The notes below the pieces were generated by a model that was given only the letters and a program-made list of their open reading frames with translations, made no database searches and was not told the DNA's origin. Below, piece by piece: positions 46,638-56,137 of a DNA stretch of 62,130 bases; position 1 is the stretch's first letter, and every line of letters starts with the position of its first letter. The DNA lies in assembly GCA_022820945.1 (NCBI GenBank), contig JAJEEP010000139.1, positions 1 through 62,130 on the forward strand, in the 5' to 3' direction. The stretch comes from Alphaproteobacteria bacterium (GTDB lineage: Bacteria; Pseudomonadota; Alphaproteobacteria; UBA828). The translations under genes were made by a program, and so were the position numbers.

Positions 46638-47583
46638 AGGTCTGCCTCAGGCGCCGGAAGAAGAGCGTGACCACGATCATCACCACGATCAGCAGGAGAT
46701 AGGCCATGGCCGACGCGTAGCCGAAATCGTTCAGCTTGAAGCCGCGCGTGAACGCCAGATAGCTGTACGACTGGGTGGCGATGCCGGGCCCGCCCTTGGT
46801 GAGAGTCGCGATGATGTCGAAGAGCTTGACCGCCTCCGCCAGTCGCAGCAGCAGCACGATGATGATCACCGGCTGTATCATCGGTATCACGACGATGCGC
46901 CAAAGGTCCCATGCCGAGCCGCTGTCTAATCGCGCGCACTCCACCAGATCGTCCGGGATCGATTGCAAGGCGGCAAGGAACACAAGGAAACAGAAGGGTG
47001 TCCATTGCCATATGTCGACGATTATCACTGATACGAGGGCCCAATCGGGCTGCGATAACCATGGTATGCCCATGAACTCGAGCGGGCCGCCAATCTCGTA
47101 AAACACTGTAAAGAATAGGTATCCGACCGCGATCGGAGTCGCGAAGATCGGCAATATCATGATCGTTCGCAGCACGGGTCGCCCGAATATGTATCGGTGG
47201 AAGAGGAATGCGAGCAGGAATCCCAGCACAATCTCGGCGGTTACCGCCGAGAACACGAAGATCGCGGTGACCTTCACCGCCGATCCCACCTCCTCGTCGC
47301 CGAAGGCGCGGACGAAACTGGCGAAGCCGTTCCAGGTGAAATTGGTCTGAAGCTCCCGATGCACCACGGTCTTGGTGCGCGGCTCGCCGCTCTTCTTGAG
47401 CACGGGCTCGCCCGCCTCGTTCAGCACCGGCACTTTCTCGCGCCCGGTGACGACGACCTTGCGGTCGACATCGTGGAAGCTGAGGTAGAGCGAGTAGCCG
47501 AGCGGAAAGACGGTGAACGCCAGCACCCAGAAGACGGCTGGCAGCAAGAAGACGAACTTGACCGGCTTGGTCCAGCGGATCAT
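46630..47583 (-). CDS. Sugar-type ABC transporter permease, MalF type
   Basis: A 317-residue inner-membrane subunit with six helices. Between helix 1 and 2 it has a periplasmic insert of about 60 residues rich in charges (VVTGREKVPVLNEAGEPVLK), longer than in most short MalF-type subunits. The EAA loop reads LVECARLDSGSAWDLWRIVV. It is the partner of the MalG-type subunit downstream. Confidence 0.92.
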   Translation of the reverse strand: MIRWTKPVKFVFLLPAVFWVLAFTVFPLGYSLYLSFHDVDRKVVVTGREKVPVLNEAGEPVLKKSGEPRTKTVVHRELQTNFTWNGFASFVRAFGDEEVGSAVKVTAIFVFSAVTAEIVLGFLLAFLFHRYIFGRPVLRTIMILPIFATPIAVGYLFFTVFYEIGGPLEFMGIPWLSQPDWALVSVIIVDIWQWTPFCFLVFLAALQSIPDDLVECARLDSGSAWDLWRIVVIPMIQPVIIIVLLLRLAEAVKLFDIIATLTKGGPGIATQSYSYLAFTRGFKLNDFGYASAMAYLLLIVVMIVVTLFFRRLRQTYA

Positions 47584-47680
47584 GGCCGGCTACCTGAATC
47601 GATGACAGGCGGTCGGCAGGGCTCGGGGCGGGCGCGGCAAGCCGTGCACCGCCCCGAAGACCCTGCCTGATGGCCTTGGT

Positions 47681-49324
47681 TTAACCGCCGAAGCCGATCG
47701 CTTCCTGATACTGCTGGAGAATTTTGTCACGGCCCAGGCGGTCCGTGATGTCCTCCCAGGACGCTGCGGTATCGGAAAGCGCCTCCTGAGCGGTCTTCTG
47801 GCCGCTCATGGCTGCGGACAGGTTCTTGTCCATGATGTCCCAGTACGCGGGCGCACCCTCGATCCGCAGATAGGTCAGGATCGTCGGCGCGGTGAAGTTG
47901 TCGTAATAGGCCTGCGTGTACTCGGCGACATCGTCCGCGTGCCAGCCTGCGGCCACGTAGTCCTCGACCTTCGCCTCACCCAGCGGCTCCAGGAACTGGT
48001 AGTAGTAGCCCGGATCCACGCCGGTCCAGCCGTTATAGGCGCCCCAGTTCGACGACGGCTTGATCGCCATCAGCGACAGGAACGAATAGGCGGCATCCGG
48101 ATTCTCCGAGAACGCCGAGATCACACCGTGCCACGAACCGCCGGTAGTGTTGCCGACCGGCTCCGGGTTATCGGTTTCGACCCAAGCGCCGTTCTCGTGA
48201 TCCCAGTAGGTGTCGGAAGCCGGCAGAATGGCCGAGCCGCAGATGCCCTTAAGCTTGGAGCGCGACTCATCCTGGCAGAGCGAGCCGACATCGCCCCAGC
48301 TGAACACGAATATCGACTTGCCACGCAGGAAGTAGTCCCAGGCCTCGCCCAGGCTCCAGCCCACCTGCGCCGCGGGGCCCGTCTTGTGCAGCTCCTGCAG
48401 GAACTCGAGCGCCGCAACGTGACCGGGGCTGTCGATCAGCGGGGTCATGTCGGTGGGATCGAACCAGTAGACGTTGTGGTGCTGGGTGACCGCCTCGCCC
48501 GGCGTCATGGCGAAGGACGCGGACAGCGACTGGAAGTGATAGTGGCCCTGCTCGCCCACCTTGAGGTGCAGCACGGTGCCGCTATCGGCCTCGTCGTCGT
48601 TCGCATCCCAGTTCTTGCCGTTGAAGAACTGCGAGATGTCGAGGAGCTGCTGCCAGGTCTGCGGCGGGACCGGCATGTCGTAGCCCTTCTCCGCCTTGAA
48701 CGCGGCTTGGTGCTCGGGGTCGTTGAGCACGTCGCGGCGATAGTAGAGCACCTGCCCGTCGGCGTCGTTGAGCACGCCGTAGGCGGTGTCCCCCCAGGTG
48801 TGCAGGGTCTTGAGCGACTGTGGCATGGAATCGTAGGTCCATTGCGGGTGCTCGCCGCTCTCCATGTACTCCTCGATCGGGAGCATGTAGTCGCCGGCCA
48901 CCAGGTCGCCGTAGAAGAAGGCGCCGACGATGATGGCGTCATAAAGGCCGGTGCCCTGACGTAGATCCAGCATCATCTTGGCGTAGAGGTCGGTGACCGG
49001 CGTGAGCGCGATCTCAAGCGTGCCGCCGGACAGCTCCTCCCAGATGGGCCGGAAGCTGAAGATCGGCCCCGAGATACCGCCGCGCGGTCCCGAATCCAGA
49101 GTCAGCACCGTGAGCGTGGTGCCCTCGAAGGGCTTCTCGCCAGGCCCGAACAGGGAGCCCAGCTCATCCCGCGAGGTCTTGATAACGGCGCCATCCTCCA
49201 TGATGAGGTCGACCGAGCCATCGTCGTGCCACGTGACGTGCCCGTCTTGCGCCATCGCATCTGCTGCGGTCAGTGCGGCGAGCGCCACACCTGCCGAGAC
49301 TAAACCGGCTCTCAAAGCCTTCAT
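47681..49324 (-). CDS. Extracellular solute-binding protein of a sugar-type ABC importer
   Basis: A 547-residue periplasmic binding protein, larger than the usual 420. Signal peptide MKALRAGLVSAGVALAALTA. Cluster-D type motifs include YDAIIVGAFFYGDLVAGDYM, GVLNDADGQVLYYRRDVLND, SIFVFSWGDVGS and PDAAYSFLSLMA. The size recalls binding proteins for glycerol, polyols or oligosaccharides; the ligand is not deducible. First gene of the operon, with a candidate promoter just upstream and a divergent MaoC gene. Confidence 0.92.
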   Translation of the reverse strand: MKALRAGLVSAGVALAALTAADAMAQDGHVTWHDDGSVDLIMEDGAVIKTSRDELGSLFGPGEKPFEGTTLTVLTLDSGPRGGISGPIFSFRPIWEELSGGTLEIALTPVTDLYAKMMLDLRQGTGLYDAIIVGAFFYGDLVAGDYMLPIEEYMESGEHPQWTYDSMPQSLKTLHTWGDTAYGVLNDADGQVLYYRRDVLNDPEHQAAFKAEKGYDMPVPPQTWQQLLDISQFFNGKNWDANDDEADSGTVLHLKVGEQGHYHFQSLSASFAMTPGEAVTQHHNVYWFDPTDMTPLIDSPGHVAALEFLQELHKTGPAAQVGWSLGEAWDYFLRGKSIFVFSWGDVGSLCQDESRSKLKGICGSAILPASDTYWDHENGAWVETDNPEPVGNTTGGSWHGVISAFSENPDAAYSFLSLMAIKPSSNWGAYNGWTGVDPGYYYQFLEPLGEAKVEDYVAAGWHADDVAEYTQAYYDNFTAPTILTYLRIEGAPAYWDIMDKNLSAAMSGQKTAQEALSDTAASWEDITDRLGRDKILQQYQEAIGFGG

Positions 49325-49375
49325 TCTCCATCTCCCTCGTCGTGAACGGCGTACACTGCCGCCAAACGTGGCATG

Positions 49376-49410
49376 ACTATAATCAATGGCTCCCCGGCGG
49401 CAAGCCTGCC
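49376..49410 (-). promoter_or_regulatory. Candidate promoter and inverted repeat of the ABC importer operon
   Basis: On the minus strand TTGCCG (49403-49398) and TATAGT (49381-49376) are 16 bases apart, a fair sigma-70 pair about 50 bases before the binding-protein start. The inverted repeat GGCA-AGCC-TGCC (49399-49410 on the plus strand) covers the -35 box and could be an operator for a LacI- or GntR-type repressor. No such regulator gene is adjacent. Confidence 0.42.
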
Positions 49411-49507
49411 AACCGGCTGTCGTTGACCCCTGCCAAACGAGTCCCTAAGGTCCCGGCCGCCGCGCGCCGGCGGCGAGAGAACGGGGCAAGTCGGGAGGCA
49501 TCGAGCC

Positions 49508-50026
49508 ATGGCCGTGGAGCGCAAAGAGGTGGCCGAGCAGCGCTATCGCGAATCCTACGGGCGCTACTTTGAGGACTTCGTCGTGGGCGATGTCTATGAG
49601 CACCGGCCGGGCCGGACGCTCACCGAGTACGACAACATCTCCTTCACCCTGCTCACCATGAACACCCACCCGATCCATTTCGACAGCCATTACGCCTCGC
49701 ACAGCGAGTTCGGCAAGCCGCTGGTCAACAGCGCGCTCACGCTGGCGATCGTCGCCGGCATGTCGGTCAGCGACATCAGCCAGAAGGCGATCGCCAACCT
49801 TGGCTGGAACGACATCAGGCTGACCGCGCCGGTCTACGCTGGCGATACCATCTATGCTGAATCGGAAGTGCTGGAGACGCGGGAATCGCGCTCCCGCCCC
49901 ACCCAGGGCATCGTCACGGTCAAGACCACAGGCAAGAAGTCCGACGGCACGGTCTTCATGACCTACGAGCGAACGGTGCTGGTGCCTAAGCGCGGCCACG
50001 CGGTGGACGACCGCGCCGAATATTAG
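49508..50026 (+). CDS. MaoC-family hydratase
   Basis: A 172-residue hot-dog-fold enzyme. The start EQRYRESYGRYFEDFVVGDV and the catalytic block NTHPIHFDSHYASHSEFGKP (Asp/His of the hydratase motif) are typical of MaoC enoyl-CoA hydratases of the mesaconyl/methylmalyl-CoA type; NSALTLAIVAGMSVSDIS follows. It hydrates a 2-enoyl-CoA. No acyl-CoA gene is adjacent, so the pathway is not identified. It is divergent from the ABC importer operon. Confidence 0.88.
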   Translation: MAVERKEVAEQRYRESYGRYFEDFVVGDVYEHRPGRTLTEYDNISFTLLTMNTHPIHFDSHYASHSEFGKPLVNSALTLAIVAGMSVSDISQKAIANLGWNDIRLTAPVYAGDTIYAESEVLETRESRSRPTQGIVTVKTTGKKSDGTVFMTYERTVLVPKRGHAVDDRAEY

Positions 50027-50390
50027 CCCGCATCTCCCGCCGCCCACATGCCCTGGAGAGCGGCCACTCAAGAACCCTGACGCGCTCGCAGTGCGCTGAA
50101 TAGTCCAACCGACGCGAACTCGCGTTTTCCTCGCCATAGACCGGTCGCCGCGCTCCTTGTCGTCCTCGCAGCGTCTGTTGCAGCGTTGGACTATGGCTTC
50201 GGCGTCATCCTAACCGGGGGATCGGGCCTGCACGCCTGGACTGGACCCGGTTTGGTGGACGGTCATGGATTTGGGCGAGCGGGCGATAGCTGGCTCCTCT
50301 CGTAGTTGACGGGTGCACCCAATCGTTTGCGCGACTTCGGGGGGTTACGTACGTTACTTCCCTTTCACGGATGCGTCGGAGAGGGATGTG
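50027..50390 (+). other. Intergenic region in front of trpE(G)
   Basis: About 360 bases with no supported gene. I looked for a trp leader peptide (a short frame with consecutive TGG codons before a hairpin) and found none. One plus-strand frame near 50137-50305 reads PVAALLVVLAASVAALDYG, membrane-like, but has no start codon or ribosome site. The GGAGAGGG at 50379-50385 serves the trpE(G) GTG. Confidence 0.45.
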
Positions 50391-52547
50391 GTGAGTGACA
50401 GCCAAGTGAAGACCTACGTGACCGACGGGGATATCGCGATCACACGAACCGCCCGGCCCGTACCCCAGTCGGACGCCGTCGCTGCGCTCGCGTCCAAGCT
50501 CGACGAGCGGCTGGGCGTGCTGCTCACCTCGTCGTTCGAATATCCCGGTCGCTACACCCGCTGGGACATCGGATTCTGCGATCCCGCGCTGTCGTTCACG
50601 GGACGGCAACGCGGCTTCGAGGTGCGGGCGTGCAACGAACGCGGCGCGGTGCTCGTTCCCGCCGTGGCGTCGGCGCTGCGGGCCTGCGATGCCGTTGAGT
50701 CCCTGGAGGCGGACGCGGACGGCGTGACCGGAACGGTGCGCGTCTCCGAGGAGTGGTTCCCCGAGGAGCTGCGCGGCAAACAGCCGACGCTCTTCTCGGT
50801 GGTGCGGGCGCTCATCGACCTCTTCCGCAGCTCCGAGGACGCCCATCTCGGGCTCTATGGCGCCTTCGGCTACGAGCTTGCCTTCCAGTTCGATCCCATC
50901 CGGCTGGCCATGGTACGCGACGAGAGCGAGCGCAATCTCGTTCTATTCCTGCCCGACGAACTCCTGATCGTCGACCACAGGCGTGGGTTCGCGAGCCAGT
51001 ATCGATACGAGTTCGAGGTGGGCGGCAAGCGCACGCACGGACTTGAGCGCACCGGCAATCGAACCCCGTACGTGGCTGCCGCTACGGTCGAGCGGGAGGG
51101 CGATCACGCTCCCGGGGAATATGCGGCCACCGCGCGGGACGCGATCGAGGCGTTCCGCCGCGGCGATCTCTTCGAGGTCGTGCCGAGCCAGACGTTCTTT
51201 GAGCCTTGTGCGGCCCTGCCCTCGGAGCTCTACCGGCGGCTGCGGGAACGCAACCCCGCCCCCTACGGCGCGCTGATGCACCTCGGGGAGCAGGAGTATC
51301 TCGTCGCCGCATCGCCGGAGATGTACATGCGGGTCGAGGGCCGGCGCGTCGAGACTTGTCCCATCGCGGGGACCATCGCGCGCGGTGCCAACACCATCGC
51401 GGATGCGCGCCAGATTCAAACGCTGTTGAGTTCGAAGAAGGCGGAGTCTGAGCTCACCATGTGCACAGACGTCGACCGCAACGACAAGTCGCGGGTGTGC
51501 GAGGCAGACAGCGTGCGAGTGATCGGGCACCGCCAGATCGAGATTTACTCGCGGCTGATCCACACCGTAGACCATGTCGAGGGGCGGCTGCGCGAAGGCT
51601 ACGACGCGCTCGACAGCTTCCTCGCCCACACCTGGGCTGTCACCGTCACCGGGGCACCGAAGCGGCATGCCATCCAGTTCATCGAGGACCACGAGCGCTC
51701 GCCGCGGCGCTGGTACGGGGGTGCGATCGGCTTCCTGGGCTTCGACGGCAACATCAACACCGGGCTGACTCTGCGCACCATGCGGGTGAAGGACGGAGTG
51801 GCCGAGGTGCGTGCCGGAGCGACGCTGCTGTTCGGCTCCGACCCCCATGAAGAAGAGGCGGAGACGCGGTTGAAAGCATCTGCCCTGCTCGACGCGATTC
51901 GGCGCGGCGGCAGCACTCCCGATCCGCAGATCGAGGCCCGTGCGGATCGACCCGGCCTCGGGCAGCGAGTGATCATGGTCGACCACGAGGACTCGTTCGT
52001 GCACACGCTGGCCGGCTACTTCCGGCGCACCGGCGCCGAGGTGATCACGTACCGCTCGGGCTTTCCGCGTCAGCGCATTGCCGAGGAGCGGCCGAATCTG
52101 GTGGTGCTCTCTCCCGGTCCCGGGCGTCCGGAGGATTTCGGCGTGAGCGAGACGATCGACGCGGCTCTCAAGGCCGGCATTCCTCTGTTCGGGGTGTGTC
52201 TCGGGCTGCAGGGGATCGTCGAGTTCTACGGCGGTGGGCTGTCGGTGCTACCGACGCCGATGCACGGCAAGCCATCCGTGGTCAACGTGCGTGGCGGCCG
52301 GCTCTTCGAAGGTCTACCGAAGAGGTTCGAGGGCGGGCGTTACCACTCGATCTACGCCGACCTCGACACGTTCCCCGATGCGCTCACGATCACCGCCGAG
52401 AGCGACGAGGGCATCGTTATGGCAGTCGAGCACCCCGAACTGCCGGTGGCCGCGGTGCAGTTCCATCCAGAATCGATCCTGACGCTCGATGAAGACGTGG
52501 GATTGGCCGTGGTCAAGAACGTGATGCGAGAGCTTGGCTCGACCTGA
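50391..52547 (+). CDS. trpE(G): Fused anthranilate synthase, components I and II
   Basis: About 718 residues. Component I (about 1-500): GAFGYELAFQFDP, chorismate-binding blocks GDLFEVVPSQTF, ASPEMYMRVEGRRVETCPIA, SELTMCTDVDRNDKSRVC and GFLGFDGNINTGLTLRTM. Component II (about 525-718): class I glutamine amidotransferase with VVLSPGPGRPEDFG, nucleophile Cys in GVCLGLQGIVEFYGG and catalytic His-Glu in QFHPESIL. The enzyme makes anthranilate from chorismate and glutamine; the fusion is usual in alphaproteobacteria. GTG at 50391 is chosen after GGAGAGGG. No other trp gene is present. An IS relic abuts its stop. Confidence 0.94.
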   Translation: MSDSQVKTYVTDGDIAITRTARPVPQSDAVAALASKLDERLGVLLTSSFEYPGRYTRWDIGFCDPALSFTGRQRGFEVRACNERGAVLVPAVASALRACDAVESLEADADGVTGTVRVSEEWFPEELRGKQPTLFSVVRALIDLFRSSEDAHLGLYGAFGYELAFQFDPIRLAMVRDESERNLVLFLPDELLIVDHRRGFASQYRYEFEVGGKRTHGLERTGNRTPYVAAATVEREGDHAPGEYAATARDAIEAFRRGDLFEVVPSQTFFEPCAALPSELYRRLRERNPAPYGALMHLGEQEYLVAASPEMYMRVEGRRVETCPIAGTIARGANTIADARQIQTLLSSKKAESELTMCTDVDRNDKSRVCEADSVRVIGHRQIEIYSRLIHTVDHVEGRLREGYDALDSFLAHTWAVTVTGAPKRHAIQFIEDHERSPRRWYGGAIGFLGFDGNINTGLTLRTMRVKDGVAEVRAGATLLFGSDPHEEEAETRLKASALLDAIRRGGSTPDPQIEARADRPGLGQRVIMVDHEDSFVHTLAGYFRRTGAEVITYRSGFPRQRIAEERPNLVVLSPGPGRPEDFGVSETIDAALKAGIPLFGVCLGLQGIVEFYGGGLSVLPTPMHGKPSVVNVRGGRLFEGLPKRFEGGRYHSIYADLDTFPDALTITAESDEGIVMAVEHPELPVAAVQFHPESILTLDEDVGLAVVKNVMRELGST

Positions 52548-52548
52548 A

Positions 52549-52760
52549 GAATGCCAGATCACCCAGCGGCGTAGCCACCGCATCCGGCTCCTTTCCGACA
52601 TGGACTGTGCCGCTAAAGGTTCCCTCATTCCCGGCTTCTCGGGCGACCTCACGCGCAGCACTGTCATACTCGCCGGCCGGATAACTCTCACGGTGCTTAC
52701 TCGCTTCGCTCATCCCCCTGGTCTACAGGGAGTTTCCGCAATCAGTCCTCAACCGCTCAC
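52549..52760 (-). mobile_element. Relic A of a DDE-transposase IS: start region
   Basis: On the minus strand a frame from ATG 52713 reads YDSAAREVAREAGNEGTFSG, then VATPLGDLAFF, and stops matching at the trpE(G) stop. The same layout (AAREAVKLDTFGG... AATPLGHLAFF) occurs in relic C at 59.3-59.7 kb, so both are N-termini of one transposase family. The leader before the ATG is also shared: GG(A)A-x-CTCC-TGTAGACC-x-GGGG. Only about 55 codons remain. Confidence 0.7.
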
Positions 52761-52842
52761 TCGAGGTTGACCGGATTTTCCCTACTCAAGTGACGTTATT
52801 CAAGCATTGACCGGACCTTAACAGGACCATAGCGACCTCAGA

Positions 52843-54012
52843 TCATTCAAGAAACTCAAGGTCTCCGTTCTTGACGACTACCAGGATCTGGTCATAAAGC
52901 GCGTCCCCGTCAGGATTAAAGGAGAACCCCCCCAACCTGCCCAGAATGGTTGGAAAAACCCTCGTCTGTGCGAGTGCGTCACGGATGGCGGTCGCATCCG
53001 CCGATTCTGCTGTTTTGATCGCATTGGCGAGAACATGGAGAGTTGCGTACGACTGTGCCGCCCAAGGTTCAGGGTCAATGCCGTACCGCGCACGGTAATT
53101 TCGAACAAAGGCTTGGTTTCCAGGAGCGTCTGACATAATGGACCACCCGATAAAACCTATTGCTCCCTCGGCGCCGTCACCGGCCGCTTGGACTTCAGTC
53201 ATGGTCAAGTCCGGCGCTATGATTTGAATAGACTCGGGAAATTCCAGCTCGGCTGTTTGGGAGAGAATCCCAGCTATTTCCTGTGAAAGTGCCGAGATAA
53301 ACAGCGCGTCCGGGTCCATCGCCATTATGCGCGTCAACTGCTGAGAAAAATCCGTATCACCGGTTTTGAAGGCTTCTTCGGTCAGAATCTCGATCCGGTT
53401 TGCTCCAAGCACTGTCCTTAGTACTTCATTGCTGCTTCGGGAGTACAGATCAATCTCATCGTATATTGTTGCCACTTTCTCATAGCCGAGTTTCTCTTGA
53501 GTCGCCATCAAGCCGTCGGGAATGCTTATATTCGTGACGAGACTGCTGCGGAAGACAAAATCTCCGATCCTGCCCAATCCCGCAGCAGAGGAGACGGAAC
53601 TGAAGGCTATGACCCTGTTCTCCTGCGCTATTGGAGCAGCCTCCTTGAGGTGTGTCGAGATAGCAAGCCCAACTATAGCGGGCACTTTCCGATCGACCAA
53701 GCGCTGTACGGCCGCCTTCGCCCCATCCGGGGTGCTCATATCGTCTACAGTTATAAACCTGAGTCCTACATCACCGATGTTGTTAATCTCTTCTCGAGCC
53801 AGTTCAAAGCCTCGTTGCATTGGGAGTCCATATGGTTCGGCGTGATGTCCTGTCAATGCTACGACTACACCGATGGGAATCTCTTCACTCACAATCCGGG
53901 GTACTTCGTTATCGGACATTACCGTGACGGCCTTATCGCAACCGGAAAGACCAATAGTCAAAGTAGCAACTGCCAACAGGGACGCAGATGTTAGAATTCT
54001 TCTTGTTTTCAT
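52843..54012 (-). CDS. Branched-chain-amino-acid-type ABC binding lipoprotein (orphan, lower GC)
   Basis: A 389-residue lipoprotein: signal TSASLLAVATLTIGLSGC (lipobox LSGC, Cys near 29), then a type I periplasmic binding fold: IPIGVVVALTGHHAEPYGLP, RGFELAREEIN, KAAVQRLVDRKVPAIVGLAI, and YATLHVLANAIKTAESAD near the end. LivJ-like proteins bind amino acids, amides or small organics. AAGGAG precedes the ATG at 54012. Codons often end in A or T and the gene looks near 50% GC, unlike its neighbours, a sign of transfer. No permease or ATPase is near. It lies between two IS relics. Confidence 0.87.
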   Translation of the reverse strand: MKTRRILTSASLLAVATLTIGLSGCDKAVTVMSDNEVPRIVSEEIPIGVVVALTGHHAEPYGLPMQRGFELAREEINNIGDVGLRFITVDDMSTPDGAKAAVQRLVDRKVPAIVGLAISTHLKEAAPIAQENRVIAFSSVSSAAGLGRIGDFVFRSSLVTNISIPDGLMATQEKLGYEKVATIYDEIDLYSRSSNEVLRTVLGANRIEILTEEAFKTGDTDFSQQLTRIMAMDPDALFISALSQEIAGILSQTAELEFPESIQIIAPDLTMTEVQAAGDGAEGAIGFIGWSIMSDAPGNQAFVRNYRARYGIDPEPWAAQSYATLHVLANAIKTAESADATAIRDALAQTRVFPTILGRLGGFSFNPDGDALYDQILVVVKNGDLEFLE

Positions 54013-54184
54013 GCAAAATTCTCCTTGACCGTTTGTCCTTGAGCTTCGCAGAGTCTTGCGCCGTTCCGACATTCCGTACCGACAGACTTGTCAAACCGTG
54101 CCCAAAGTCGTCCCTTGGTAGGCGCGATTTTCCGCGAGGATGCGTGGTCCGTCAAGGTCCTCGATGAGACCAGGTGGACTTATC

Positions 54185-54880
54185 CTAAATTCGGCAATTG
54201 CGAGTGACGCCACTGCCTTTCATCAGCGTTGGCTGGCCTTTTCTTGGGATCGGTTGAGCATGGCAGGGCGGCAGAAGTGGTAGGAGCCGGAACTTATCTC
54301 CAGGGAAGCGAACAGAGCGATACTTCTTCGGCACATCGGCCAGGGTCCCGCCCCAGGGAGCCTCGGGACTCAATTCCTCGGAACTTTGCAGGAGGCCCTT
54401 AATGAGGTCCGTAATCTGCCACGAGGCCGCGAGCACCGCGCCCCGCTGCCCCGAGGCTAAGGTTCATCGTCAGCCAAGTCTCACCGGCGCGATGGTTCTG
54501 CCGTGCAGCAGTAGAGGGCGGCTGATGATGGCTCCGGAGTGATGATCGGGGTCCGCCAAGCGCACGAACAGGCCCCACTGGTTTCTCACCTTGTCCAAGG
54601 CGTTCTTCAGGCCCGCTCGGGCGCGGCGGAGCTGAGCCAGCGAATGGACCCCAAGATCCAGCGACGTCGCCGGAACCGCGAACTCCCACACGCCCGTGCC
54701 CGGCTCCTCGTCGGCCCGGAACAAATCCGCTTGGCGGTCATCGCCGCGAGTCAGCATCACCGTCCCGGGAAGCCGACGCCGCGGTACCACGGCTCAATAC
54801 ACCGAGCTCCAGCCCTGCAGGCAAGACTCGGCCTTGATCCCTCACCATCCCCGTAGTCTGCAAGGAGATTCCGAGATCAA
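54185..54880 (-). mobile_element. Relic B of the same DDE-transposase IS: leader plus C-terminal part, with frameshifts
   Basis: Minus strand. The shared leader (CTTGCAGACTACGGGG before an ATG near 54848) is followed, after an internal deletion, by the transposase C-terminal portion: VWEFAVPATSLDLGVHSLAQ, LKNALDKVRNQWGLFVRLAD and SRPLLLHGRTI. A further piece in another frame (SWQITDLIKGLLQSSEELSP) matches where the final helix should be. At least one frameshift and one deletion make it inactive. It ends about 80 bases before the quinone oxidoreductase start. Confidence 0.68.
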
Positions 54881-54959
54881 CCCGTTCTCAACCGTCGAAA
54901 AAGGATAAGATGAAAATTCGCCTTCGAATGCATGAGCGTTCTGCAAAAGGAGAGCCGAA

Positions 54960-55975
54960 ATGAACACGACCAGGGCCATTCGCATCCACGACCTGGGCGG
55001 TCCGGAAGTGCTCCGGAAGTGCTCCGTTGGGAAGAGATTCCGGTACCCGATCCGGGACCGGGCGAGGTTCTGGTCCGGCAAGAGGCCATCGGGGTGAACT
55101 ACGGCGACATTTATCGCCGAAGCGGAATTCGCGCCACGCCGTCGCTACCAGCCGTGATCGGAGTGGAGGCCGCAGGCGTCGTAGAGGCGGTGGGACCGAG
55201 AGACGAGGACGCAGCGCCCGCTGACCAGGGCCGGGTCTTTCAAATCGGCGATCGAGTGGGCTATTGCAGCGTGCTGGGCGCCTACTGCAAACGCAGGGTG
55301 GTGCCGGCACACCGCCTGATCCAGGTGCCCAACGGGCTCGACTTCGAGTATGCCGCGGCAGCGATGCTGAGAGGCATGACCGCGTGGTATCTCTGCCGCC
55401 GCACCTACCGCGTGAAGGCGGGCGAGCCCGTACTCGTGCATGCGGCGGCTGGCGGTGTGGGGACGATCCTGTCCCAGTGGTGCAAGGCGCTGAACGCGAC
55501 TGTCATCGGTACCGTGGGCAGCGAAGAGAAGGCCCGCTTGGCGCGGGAGAACGGGTGCGACCACGTCATTCTCTATGACGAAGAGGACTTCGTGGAACGC
55601 GTGAACGAGATCACCGGCGGCGAGGGTGTACCGGTAGTCTTCGACGGCGTCGGTGCGACCACCTTCGATGACTCACTGAGGTGCCTCCGCAGCTTTGGCA
55701 TGATGATTGCTTTCGGCAACACCTCGGGAGCGGTAACGCCGCTCAACCTGCAGCGTCTCATGGACAGGAGTCTGACCGTGACCTACCCGTCCGCGATGAC
55801 GCACCTGGAGAATCGCATGGATCTGGTAGAGGCAGCTGCGGCACTCTTCGGGTACGTGGTGACCGGCCGTATCCGCATCGCCATCGGTCAGCGCTTTCCC
55901 CTTGCGGAAGCGGCCGAGGCCCACCGAGCGCTGGAGTCGAGGCAGACGCAGGGAAGCACGGTTCTGTTGCCGTGA
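54960..55975 (+). pseudogene. Quinone oxidoreductase (zinc-independent MDR family), frameshifted near the start
   Basis: The ATG at 54960 follows AAAAGGAG and encodes RAIRIHDLGGPEVLR, the usual QOR start. The expected next residues WEEIPVPDPGPGEVLV are present but in another frame, because TCCGGAAGTGC is duplicated in tandem (55001-55011, 55012-55022). In the original frame a TGA follows soon after. The remainder is complete: IGVNYGDIYRRSG, NADPH-binding VLVHAAAGGVGTILSQW and a normal C-terminus at 55975. A start in the second frame at 54932 exists but has no family sequence. Probably inactive in this sequence. Confidence 0.82.
55001..55022. repeat. 11-base tandem duplication disrupting the quinone oxidoreductase
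   Basis: TCCGGAAGTGC occurs twice head to tail. Removing one copy restores the continuous reading GGPEVLRWEEIP, which is why a recent slippage duplication is inferred. Confidence 0.9.
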
Positions 55976-56137
55976 CATTCCGGCCATCGTGACAAGCCGG
56001 CATTGGAGACCGGCAGCTAGCCTTCACATGTGACCTCAGCCACCGTGTCGGTTGGCAAAGATAAGCGCCGCCACTGCCACTCCGGCGGCGGGCACCGTGC
56101 GGCTGCTTGCCGCCGTCCGCATCGAACACTGTCTCCG

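Noticed and set aside
44636..49324. Pairing the orphan permease at 15.5 kb with this ABC operon as one transporter
   Set aside because: This operon already has both permease types, the ATPase and the binding protein. The orphan may share the ATPase, but nothing in the sequence shows it.
50027..50390. A trp attenuator leader peptide before trpE(G)
   Set aside because: No short frame with consecutive Trp codons and no convincing alternative hairpins were found.
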